Source: Coriolopsis trogii (Eukaryota > Basidiomycota > Agaricomycetes > Polyporales > Polyporaceae). From it: a DNA stretch of 64,000 nt. Shown here one piece after another: positions 10,559 to 19,799 of this stretch (its first letter is position 1; every line of letters begins with the position of its first letter). A program made the translations under genes and the position numbers. The notes under the pieces are model-generated. The model was given only the letters and a program-made list of their open reading frames with translations. It was not told the DNA's origin and made no database searches. Where the stretch lies: assembly GCA_020543525.1 (NCBI GenBank), contig JAHYIO010000033.1, forward strand, positions 930,001 to 994,000, read 5' to 3'.

Positions 10559-12450
10559 CTAAGACTGGGTCTGCGGCGGGGTCACGGCGACGACCTGCGC
10601 ATTATCGCCAAGCGTCACACCCTCCTCCGCCTTCTTCGCGATCCTCTCCTCAATACCCTCCAAGAGTCGCTTGAGCTCCTGCGCCTCCTCGACCAGCATG
10701 TGGACGGTCAACTCCTTCGCACCGCCGCCCGTTTTGCTCTCCGCGTCAGCCGTCCGTTGCTCGCGCAGGCTATGCTTCTCGACCGCCTCTCGGACGATCT
10801 GCTGCCACGTCTTGCCTTCCTTGCGCAGGAGCTCGGCGAGCTCGTCTTTGACCTGGCGACACGTCCCCGGTCCCCCGTACCCGAACGCGGTGTACAGCTG
10901 GACGGCGGCCGCGCCCGCCCGGGCATAGACCAGCGCGTCCTGCCCGGAGGAGATCCCGCCGCAGCCGATGAGCGGGATCGACGGGGGGAGGTGGGCGCGG
11001 AGCGTCCGCAGGGTCGCGAGAGAGTGCTGCTTGAGGGGAGGGCCTGAGAGTCCGCCCTGCTCGACCTTGTTGGCTGCGTGCGGGGCTCGCTGTCAGACCT
11101 TGGGCAACGAGTAGAAGAACGGTCTCAGAAGGAGGCGTTGCTTACGATCAGACAGGCTCGCGGGGCGCTGGATGGTCGTGTTGCTGACGATGACACCGTC
11201 GACGCCGCCACTGGCGAGGACGGCTGCCGCTACGTCGGCGACTTCGGACTCGGACAGGTCCGGCGCGATTTTGAGCAGGAGCTTGGGGCGGTGGGATCGG
11301 GAAGACGATGTGGTGACTTCGTCGCGCGCGGCCGTGACCCCGGCGAGCAGTTCTTGTAGAAGCGTCCTGCTCTGCATCCCTCTGCCGACGACGTTCGTAG
11401 TGAGCGACGCATCCATGCCTGTTCGGGCGAAAGGCGAGCGTACCTTAGGCCGGGTGTGTTCGGACTGGAGACATTGACGACCAGCGCGTCGGCATAAGGT
11501 CCTAATGTATGCACGCCGAGCACGAAGTCTGCAATGGAATCAGGAGGCGAGGACTTGTTCTTCCCGAGGTTCACGGCGAGGAAAGCGTTCGGGCGCAAAG
11601 ACGCATGCTCCCCGTCTTGCCATGGTGTTTCCAGGTTGTGGGTGGAGGCATAGGGGAAGATGTTCGGGAGACGAGCACGAAGACGTGCTAGGACGGCCGC
11701 ATGTCCTTCAGATGGGAACCCATACCGGTTAATGAGCGCAGCGTCGTTGGGGAGATGGAACACGCGGGGCTTTGGGTTGCCCGGCTGAGTGCGACGGGTT
11801 ACCAAACTTGCGCTCAAATATCGCGAGATAGACACGCACCTGCGGTTTTGGAGTGACGCTACCAATCTCTACCCAGCTAAACCCAAGGTTGAACAGACCT
11901 GCTCTAGTTGAGAGATGGCAGAGGGGACATGTGCGAAGGGCATTCACCGTCGATGGCTTCCCCATTCTTGTCAAAGCCCGCCGCCAGCCCTACAGGGCTC
12001 GACAACGTCTCCCCCCAAAGCTATAGCACAGTAAGACTGAATGTCGCCTAGGCGCATTTATGGACACTTACTCACCTCAGCCTTCAAGACTTCGTCATCA
12101 GGTAAAGGGTCGCGAGGAGCAAGGCCCGAACTCAAGACGCGAACGGCCAGCTTGTGGCCCGATTCGGGGTCGAGAGTGTACCTGATGACGGGTGTTACGA
12201 TGTATTTGTGGAGAGCGGCACGGCAGTCCAGGTAATAGATGGCGAAAAGACCTGTAGAGACGACGAAGAGCGAGGTGTAGGCTACAGTCCGTGCAGATGA
12301 GAAGGGAGCATGTTGGGAATGTGAAGAGGCAGCACGGCGAAAAGTGCAAGCTGCTGGTAATGTACGCCGGCGCACGAGGGGCGCAGACAGTAGACCGAGT
12401 CTAAAGGTCATGAGCAACGAACAAGTACGAGTGCAGCCAACGGATCTCAT
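10559..12450 (-). CDS. DHODH: Dihydroorotate dehydrogenase (quinone), mitochondrial
   Basis: Oxidises dihydroorotate to orotate in pyrimidine synthesis, using FMN and passing electrons to ubiquinone at the inner mitochondrial membrane (class 2). Exons 12450-12076, 12020-11948, 11898-11840, 11784-11444, 11381-11146 and 11073-10559 sum to 532 residues; a downstream in-frame ATG at 12411 would give 519. The N terminus is Arg/Ser-rich (targeting-like), followed by a hydrophobic segment ([17 protein letters not shown]). Motifs are [55 protein letters not shown] (class 2 catalytic serine), [41 protein letters not shown] and [13 protein letters not shown]. After the usual end of the family there are about 85 extra residues with a heptad-like helix ([19 protein letters not shown]). 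A tRNA-Asp gene lies 29 bp upstream of the first ATG. Confidence 0.95.
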
Positions 12451-12479
12451 GTTGTGAGGTCCAAAACAGCAAAACAGAA

Positions 12480-12564
12480 CTCTCTGTCGGGGAGTCGAAC
12501 CCCGCTTTCGCGCGGCCAAATTGAAGATGACAGGCGCGTGTACTAACCGATATACTAACAGAGA
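12480..12564 (-). tRNA. tRNA-Asp (GTC) with intron
   Basis: The minus strand folds as a tRNA. The acceptor stem TCTCTGT pairs with ACAGAGA, followed by discriminator G. The D arm contains GGTTAG. The anticodon stem CGCGC/GCGCG closes the loop C-T-GTC-A-C once a 13-nt intron (TCTTCAATTTGGC, right after the base 3' of the anticodon) is removed. The T arm is CGGGG-TTCGACT-CCCCG. The GTC anticodon reads aspartate codons. The intron sits at the canonical 37/38 position. Its 3' end is 29 bp before the first ATG of the dihydroorotate dehydrogenase gene on the same strand. CCA is not encoded. Confidence 0.92.
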
Positions 12565-13605
12565 TACGAATGCCCCTAAAGCAAACAACTATATTCAGCA
12601 CGCATATGTCAATACCAGTCATCCTGCTAATCCAAATGTCGTGCAAGCGTGCACTTTGAACATTGAAGTTGCCAGAATCCTCCCTCGATGGTCTGAATGA
12701 CAGGCCGACTTATCTTTCATGAAGCTCGGCTCGGGGCTCTTGCTACGGAGCTGGCAGATGCAATCGTCGAGGGCCTCTGAGCTGCACCCAGGCTCATCTA
12801 ACCCGACTACTAGGCTCAATTGCGTAAACGCGGTATCAGTACCCTGCAAGCTAGGCTCCTAAGGACTTACCATCCGTCCGGGTGCGCCACATAGGAGAAA
12901 AGATGACCCTTGGTTTGCACTCCGCCATCATCTCCCGAACGACTCGACCCGTCGACACCGAAAACACTGCTAAGGGTCATCTTCAGCCCGACAACTTTGA
13001 CACAGCCAAGTCGTCGGATTCGCGAAAGCTCGTACATATGGACACATTGCTAATGCACAACCACGCTGGCCCGACTTCTTGAACCCGCCGCCTTTAACCC
13101 CACCCTTCGAGCTTGAATGTTGTACGTCTCATTGGCGTACGTATGGGCACTGAGCCCGGCAGAGAGAGGGGGCTATTATAACTTACGGTTTCATACCCAG
13201 AACGATGCTGACACCTGATTGCCGCTATCTGACGACTGAGCTGAGTGTGAACGTGGACGTATCGATCGTCTGACGAAAGTCGAGGTTGATGGGTCGTGAG
13301 ATGGCATACTACCAGGAGTGGCAGATCCTGCACATGTGCTCAAAAGGTGTGACACTTCGCCGCACGCACCGCTCAAAGAGCGGACAATGATGACCAAGGG
13401 GGCGGAATTTGTATCAAAGCTTTGCCAATGAGAGATCGGGGTATTCGGGCTGCACTATCAGAAGCCGTGAAGGAATGTAGTATAGTACTAATACAAGACA
13501 GTATACCCGTTACTGTATCCCTGTACAGATGAACCTGAGACGATATACGAGACAATACATGCTGGAGAACACTTGAATGTACACCAAGCTTTTGGGTGCG
13601 ATGAT
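12565..13605. other. Intergenic, no recognisable gene
   Basis: About 1 kb upstream of the tRNA. Short minus-strand open stretches exist (12619-12849 and around 12850-13000), but splice phases between them do not agree and no family is recognised. No repeat or transposon ends were seen. Confidence 0.5.
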
Positions 13606-14704
13606 TCAGTCGAGATAAGGCGGTGGCGGGAGTAGCAGCTTGTCTGCAATGTAAGAAGCGTTGGCGGACGACGTCATATCGTCCTCTGCTCCGCAGGTGA
13701 ATCGGTGTAAGATTTCGAACGAGGGGAGAAGGAAGCGTGTTGCGCCACGAACCTTGACCATGGCCCACCGGGTGACCACCTGCTTCACGCGCTCCTCCAG
13801 AATCTTCTTGCACGATTCGCAGGAGAGGTAATTCGCGAGCGGGCGCAGTGCGCTCTCAATGGCACTTGCGGACATATCTGAACGACGTGCCAAGAAGAGA
13901 AAATAGCGAGTCAGCCGTGTGTTTACGTCCATTCCTCCGCGGCCCGGGCCCAGGCGAATGAAGGGGATAAGAACAGCTTGAGAAAGGCTCACCTGGGCGC
14001 CCATCCCACGCAAGGTAGGCGGAGGCCAGCATCCACGCCCTCGTCACCCTCTTCTGCTCGGCAAATCCGCAGTCCGGGGTCGCAGGGTGGATAGGTGGAG
14101 GCTGCACGAGCAGCCGCTTCAACGCGTCCAGTCTCCCCAAGTGCATGAAGATCAGCTTTTTCATGTACATTGGTCCGATCGCCGCCGCCTGTTCCAGTGT
14201 GACCGTCTTGAGTGGATGCGACAGCAGGTGGCTCGACACGGGCACCGCGAGCTCGTGGATGTCGTGCCTGGCTGCAAGAGCGTAGACGGCGATCGGCTGA
14301 ATGGGCGCTTGGGCCAGGAGGAGAGCGTAGAGCGGTCGTGACGGTGCAACGTTCGCCTTCGGGGAGATGCCATAGGTCGGCATTGCGTCTATCGCACGGA
14401 CCAGGGTATCGAGGGTGGGACAATAGCAAGCGCATGACAGATTGTAGATGGCGTGCAGAAGGATGTTGAACACCGCGGCCCTCTCGGGCACTGGTACGAC
14501 CGATCCAAAGCTGTCCTCGCTGTCGGGTCCAGATTTGAAGCGGGTAGGAGAGAGGAGGTCGTTGAACGAGTTTGACGACGCTCGAAGGACGTTTGTTGAA
14601 TGTGTGTAGAAGAAGACTCCGTCCGATGATACGAGTATCAGATCTGATGAGACTGGCAGCAATCGCGCGTCTGGATGGAAAGTGGTTGAAATGGGGACCA
14701 CCAT
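13606..14704 (-). CDS. BTB/POZ domain protein (paralog 1)
   Basis: Member of the large agaricomycete family of BTB-fold proteins of unknown function. BTB domains mediate dimerisation or cullin-3 binding. Exons 14704-13993 and 13877-13606 (intron of 115 bp) give 327 residues. The BTB core is at about residues 20-110: SDLILVSSDGVFFYTHS, then VLRASSNSFNDLL, then FNILLHAIYNLSC. Helical sequence follows (PLYALLLAQAPIQPIAVYAL, AVPVSSHLLSHPL), then a C-terminal CxxC (LSCESCKKIL) and VVTRWAMVKVRGA. The ATG at 14704 matches the N-terminal length of the paralog at 18075-19010; an open frame further upstream (to about 14966) could be an extra 5' exon, but the splice phase near 14742 does not fit. No nuclear or secretion signal is evident. 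Confidence 0.75.
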
Positions 14705-15906
14705 GTCGCCACGGTTTGAAGATGCTGGACGATGAGGAGAACCCTCTGGCTGCTCCAGATATTCCGATCAGGATTTGAGTACTGAACGCGAAGGATTGGC
14801 CTCCAGCAAGATAGGCACGTACTGGAGGCGTAGGGATGCCTGTCCACGAGGTATTGTCTGAGTTTTCGGAGGCATTGGTGGATTGCACTAAAGAAAGCAA
14901 AGGCGAGGAGACACCACAAGTGTTTACGGAGTCGAAGAGAGACACAGTGGTATCCATAGCAAACATCGACGTTATGGCTGATGCGGGGGGGGGAGGGGGG
15001 GGGGAGATAGAGGAGGTGGCTATATGGGTTACTATTCGCATAGGCTGCGACATATACAAGTACTTTGTAGGTCAGGCACGGCTTCGTCGAAGGACCGTCT
15101 TATAGCCCAGACCTTCGGGCATGGGGTGATGTGGATCGAGCACTTGGGAATAGGATTGGGCATCCTCGCAGATTGGGGACGGCCACATTCCAAAAGAGGA
15201 GTCTCTTGCCCCTGTTGCGCTACTGACGACGACAGTGAGAGATGAGGAGCTGAGGAGCAACGCAGTGAGTACAGTACGTGTGTATGGATAACGAGCCAAA
15301 CCCTCGTATCAAGTACGGCAGGAGCCTGCAGGCCACGTCGACGGGCAGTGTAATGACATCAGACATCTATTACGATGCCACTAACTGCCGAAACGCTCAA
15401 CAGCAATGCTCGTTGGTGCATTGCAACCGGACATAGGGGCCCCTGCATATTCAAGGCGAAGTCTAGTGACACCAAAGCTCCCCCCGTGCATCATCCGAGT
15501 GAATTGCGGCACCATGGAACGACTCGGCCAATTGCGCTGGTCCCACGGCTTCATGTTGGTCCCGAAGAGCGGCTTCGACTTCTCCCGCAGGGTCTGTTGC
15601 GTGACTCGGGTGATAGATCGTCGACGTGAAATCCGGCCGAGAAGACGTCTTGAGAAATTATTCAGGATGACTGACGGTCATCATTCGGAGACCAGGTTTG
15701 TGCATAATGACAAAGTCTGTACTTACAGGAACGACGTCAGTACTATGGTGAGACCAGCTTGCCATCATGGCTGGCGTGAGAACAGATGTGTGGCCGAGTA
15801 TCTGCACGAAGTATTATATGTCTCACCATTATATATTGCGTATCTGTACATTATGATGTGCTAAACAAGCATCAGTCTCGCAGCGTCAAGATTTCCACTC
15901 CAAGCC
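14705..15906. other. Intergenic between BTB paralog 1 and Whi5-like gene
   Basis: Upstream region of the BTB gene and 3' flank of the Whi5-like gene (both minus strand). It contains a strong G-tract at 14984-15004. Open frames here lack an ATG or family resemblance. Confidence 0.5.
14984..15004. repeat. Poly-G tract interrupted by one A
   Basis: 21 bases, all G on the plus strand except for a single A. It lies about 300 bp upstream of the BTB gene's ATG and is a poly-pyrimidine run on that gene's coding strand. G-quadruplex formation is possible. Confidence 0.85.
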
Positions 15907-17193
15907 TTACGACCTATATATGCCCGATCCTGCACCGTCCAGGCTATCGTCATCATGCGCTCGTAGATCCTGATTCATCACCGTGCTCGACCCAAGGACG
16001 GCGGGGGGGTTCGCATAGGCCTGCAAAGGTGTATTTGGGGTATTTCGTGTTGGCTGACCTGGGACGTGCGCTCGATAGGATGTTGCCAAGCCGTGGGTAG
16101 ACCAGAACGTGTCGTATGTCAAGCCTGCGCCCCCGGCTGCATTCGCTTGCGATGTCGCGGAATGCTGAGGTATGGCGATGGAAGAATCAGACGGTACCGC
16201 AGGCATGGAGGACGCAGTAATGATAGAACGAAGCGCGGCGAGCTGCGAGTCCATATGCTCTGTGGGCTCCATGGGATCGAATGGTTCGTGGAATGATGAA
16301 TGGGACATAGCTCCGGTCTGGGACGGTGACGGAAGAACAGAGGCAGGAGCGGTCGCTTTGAGAGACTTTGTATGACATAAACTGGGCATTGACTCCATGA
16401 CGACGGTGGAAGCTGAGTCAGATCGAGCGAGGGGGTAACGAGTCACTGTGTTGCCAAAGCCCACATGAGGCGCAAGAGGGGTAGCGAGGCGACTCGGTTC
16501 CAGATTGGGAGTAGAGGGTATAGACGTCCTAGCCGTAGTATCGAAGCTTGAAGATGAGGCTTTCCAAACAAGCATGAGGGAATCGTGCGCCGGAGAATGG
16601 AAGGAACATGAGACGTACAAGAGCCACTGAGCGTCCCACTTGGGCGACTCTGCCCAGTTCCTAGATAGGCCCCTGTATGGAATGCGGAGCTGGGTTCCTC
16701 TGTATCATGTTGTGCTATGGACGTTGGTACAGGACTGTCTGGTTGCTGAGAGGTGCTTGCGAGATTGCTGGAGGACGAAGTGCGGCCAGTGCGACGTCCG
16801 CCCGGGGAAATAACAGGATATGGACGAGTGAGATGTGTATGTCGAAAATAGAGATTCTCGACTTCGTTTAGCGTTTGACATTGCTGTAGGAGTTGTTAAA
16901 CGCATACGCGCGCAATGGCGGACAGATAGGGGACGTACCCATCCATGCTCGACCTTCAGCCTAGCGTACTGTAGACGTAGTCTGAGTTGTCCTGAGAGCT
17001 ATATGATACGCATGTGCATTACTGGCCTCGCTCTGTCACATTCTGGACGTACATAATTCGCCTTCGCCTTGTCGGTGGCCACTGCTTTCCCCCGTTCCGC
17101 TTTAACGTGCAGTGTCTCCCCCTCGACCTTGCGCCGCTTGTGGTCCGATGTTGGTACGGACTCATACGAGAGGTGTTCCACAAGACCGGTCAT
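15907..17193 (-). CDS. Whi5/Nrm1-like protein (candidate G1/S transcription regulator)
   Basis: Exons 17193-17053, 16998-16939, 16883-16619 and 16559-15907 (introns of 54, 55 and 59 bp) give 372 residues. The N terminus has a basic KRRK patch (SDHKRRKVEG). The segment spanning exons 2 and 3, LSGQLRLRLQYARLKVEHGW then LNEVENLYF, resembles the short G1/S-factor-binding (GTB) motif of the Whi5/Nrm1 family, which tethers these repressors to SBF/MBF. The rest is Ser/Thr/Pro-rich and apparently disordered with many SP/TP sites (for example IPSTPNLEPS, VLPSPSQTG), as expected of a CDK-regulated repressor. The motif match is by eye and the assignment is inference. What is certain is a conserved short helix inside a low-complexity protein. 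Confidence 0.6.
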
Positions 17194-18074
17194 GATGTGT
17201 GCGCGGTGTTCAGGGAACACAAAAGGTAGAAAACGTGAAGGAATTGAAGAAGAGTCGCGGTGGACCGTGTTGCCGTGTACCGACAAATCGCGATTCGTCG
17301 CAGACTCGACTAGGCGTGTTGAGTCACGTGCTGTGCTGAGATCGACCGGTAGCGGCTACCGGCATACGGTGAACCGTAACGCAGTCACTCAGTGACTCAC
17401 TGAATTCAAGTCACTAGCTTTTCTTCTCATCACGACCAGGCTTCCCGCTTCAGCTCTTTGTTTCAATGATGGAGGTACTTCAGCCCTGTGACTATAACTG
17501 ACGAGTCTCGACATCTCTTTGCAGATAGGAACGACGCATCAACATCAGCTCAGGATAGTATAGAGTTGCCATCGGACATACATATGCATCTCACGAATCT
17601 CTCTCTACCTAGCTAGGGACCGGGTGCAAGCGGCACACGTTCTAGTGTGCCAATAATAATCAGCACTAACACGTCTGGCATATCATAAAGACGCGGCTTG
17701 CCGTCGTCCACATGGGCTATGTATGCGGCTTCAAGTTGTGCCCAGCGTCTGGCTGATGTCATAGGTACGAACGGGTTCTGCGCCGACCTGCTGGGTGGGG
17801 CGTCTTCCGTGCCAATAAATGAGCGGCCGGGCGACTTAATTCTTGTTCACGGATGCCCTTTGCCTCGCCCAATCCAAGGTGTCATACAGGACCGAGACTA
17901 GTGAGCTTCACCGTTCATGACACAATATCCCCGCCTCTCATCTGATGACCTAGTCATATACAGCAACGACTCTCCATACCTATGGTGGGCTCACGGCCAT
18001 AGATCCCGACATAGCGGGTCTGAACTACTCATCAACGTGTGCATTGTGTCTAGTCAGCGACCAATTCTAGGAGC
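17194..18074. other. Divergent intergenic region
   Basis: Lies between the Whi5-like gene (minus) and BTB paralog 2 (plus) and holds their 5' regions. About 17325-17400 has CACGTG and repeated TCACT/GTGACTCA-like bases (GAGTCACGTGC near 17320, CAGTCACTCAGTGACTCACTG near 17380) that could bind bZIP or bHLH factors. A 5' exon of the BTB gene may start at 17917. Confidence 0.45.
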
Positions 18075-19010
18075 TTGCCATCTCAAGAGTTCGAAATCGC
18101 AATATCCTCTGCGTTCGGTCCAGCGCAGACGGTGGGTGGGCTACAGTCAGACTTGACACTCATTGCGTCCGATGGCGTCTACTTCTATGCACACAGCTCC
18201 TGCCTTCTACGAGCCTCCGGTAACAGGTTTAGCGGCTTGCTTGTCCCACCGCTCGGCTCTATCCAAGTCCCACAGCCTTCCGAAGTCCTCAATGTTGTCC
18301 TTCACATGATCTATGGCATCTCGTGTCTACCCTACAATCCTACCCTCGAAACCACGGAGGCTGCGGTCGAAGCTCTAGTCGAATACGACGTGCCTCTGGC
18401 AACACTCGCTATTTCCCCTCTCCCGCTCTACATTCTCCTTCTCTCACATGCGCCCACATATCCCGTCGAGACGTACGCCATAGCAGCGCGGCATGGACTC
18501 GAAGACGTTGCGGTGGCGGTGTCCGCCCATCTTCTTTCATATGACATGTCGCAGCTCTCCGACCAGGTGACGTCGAAGATGGGGGCGGTCTATCTGAAGC
18601 GCCTCGTCGATCTGCAGCAAGATCGGCTGTCGGCGCTCAAGAGGATCGCCCTCACGCCACCTGCCAAGCATCCCGTCACCGTCCACTGCGACGATACGGG
18701 ACAAGGGAAGCTAACGAATGCCTGGGCATTTATTGCCGCACAGCTCGTGTGGGATGCGCAACCGAGTAGGTCCATTCGCTTGGCTCCGGCTCGCGTCGTG
18801 CTCGGTAGCGTGGTATCGCAAGTAACTGATGAACCGAACCGAACAGACATCTCGACGTTCGCTCTGCAATCTGCGTTCGAGACGGCACACTCTTCCATAA
18901 CGTGTCAGGAATGCAGGGCCGTGTTGCATTTTCGCATCCAGGAGGTTGTCCAGGAATGGTCAGCAGTGAAGGTGCGTGCGACCTTTGTGGGTGTTGCATT
19001 TCTCTCATAG
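18075..19010 (+). CDS. BTB/POZ domain protein (paralog 2), 5' end unresolved
   Basis: Paralog of the BTB protein at 13606-14704, with the same order of blocks: SDLTLIASDGVYFYAHS, then LLRASGNRFSGLL, VLNVVLHMIYGISC, PLYILLLSHAPTYPVETYAI, VAVSAHLLSYDM, a C-terminal CxxC (ITCQECRAVL) and VVQEWSAVKVRA. About 311 residues are open. The frame begins without an ATG (the first candidate codon is TTG), so the true start is probably in an upstream exon. The ATG at 17917 spliced at a GTGGGC donor near 17986 to the acceptor before 18072 would fit the phase but is unproven. The stop at 19010 is preferred because the last residues (VKVR) match paralog 1 without splicing. Confidence 0.7.
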   Translation: MPSQEFEIAISSAFGPAQTVGGLQSDLTLIASDGVYFYAHSSCLLRASGNRFSGLLVPPLGSIQVPQPSEVLNVVLHMIYGISCLPYNPTLETTEAAVEALVEYDVPLATLAISPLPLYILLLSHAPTYPVETYAIAARHGLEDVAVAVSAHLLSYDMSQLSDQVTSKMGAVYLKRLVDLQQDRLSALKRIALTPPAKHPVTVHCDDTGQGKLTNAWAFIAAQLVWDAQPSRSIRLAPARVVLGSVVSQVTDEPNRTDISTFALQSAFETAHSSITCQECRAVLHFRIQEVVQEWSAVKVRATFVGVAFLS

Positions 19011-19799
19011 ACGGTTTCTTACGCAGCGTACGATTTGAGGGCGGGCTACGCAATGGAGACATTTGTTCCATGTGCAAGAATGTACGGGACATTACCATGT
19101 TTATTTATGGTTTGTGATCAGTGAGAAGGATACTCATTGCTGTTGCGCCGGGAGGGCAGGGGGACGAGTTCATGAATAGCTTGAAGGGTCGTTGCAATGC
19201 ATACGCGTCAAGCGCCCCGAATCGTTAGGGAAGGCTCAAGTTATGTCCCGCTAGCGACCGGTAGATTACAGACGGCTGTGGAGCGCTGTGTAGTAGTAGT
19301 AAATTCTTGTATGCATCGGATCATAAACAGGGTCTGTGATGCTGGAAGAAATGCACACATGTCGTGCTCGCAGAATTGCCCCATGACTGACGTGTCTTCC
19401 AACTCTTCATTTGCGGATTCCCCCCAGGAGTCTACGACAAATCCTGAACACAGCCGCGCGAGTCAATCGCATAGGCTCGTAAGTGGGAACCATGCGGGGC
19501 CAGTCAATCGCGCCGCAAAGCGCTCTTCTCGCCTCCTACTCTCTCGACCCACTTGGAATGATGCTCGACCAGTGCGTCCGAGATGGGAGAGTATACTTCC
19601 ATCTGACATGAGCTACCTGAATGTGATACCTGGACTCACCTTTTGTGCCCCTAATCCCCATGATGCGTAGTGAACAATCACTCCTCCGAACAAACGTGTA
19701 TGAATGTATCTGTGCCGTAGAACTCTATGATGTACAATTTGTATCGCGTCGGGACATGTCCGTGAATGAATACAGGTGGAGGAGAAATTGTCCGAGACA
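19011..19799. other. Intergenic 3' region, no gene seen
   Basis: Lies between the stop of BTB paralog 2 (plus) and the stop of GDB1 (minus), so both 3' ends fall here. A plus-strand open frame at 19197-19670 has no recognisable content. Confidence 0.55.

Noticed and set aside
12450..12588. In-frame upstream extension of DHODH through the tRNA
   Set aside because: This stretch folds perfectly as tRNA-Asp, so the open frame there is incidental.
14705..14966. Upstream exon of BTB paralog 1 beginning at ATG 14966
   Set aside because: The best donor near 14742 leaves a splice phase that does not match the BTB frame; the single ATG at 14704 works without it.
15072..15299. 75-codon minus-strand frame with a signal-peptide-like N terminus
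   Set aside because: It begins with TTG, has no ATG upstream of the hydrophobic segment, and no homology is recognised.
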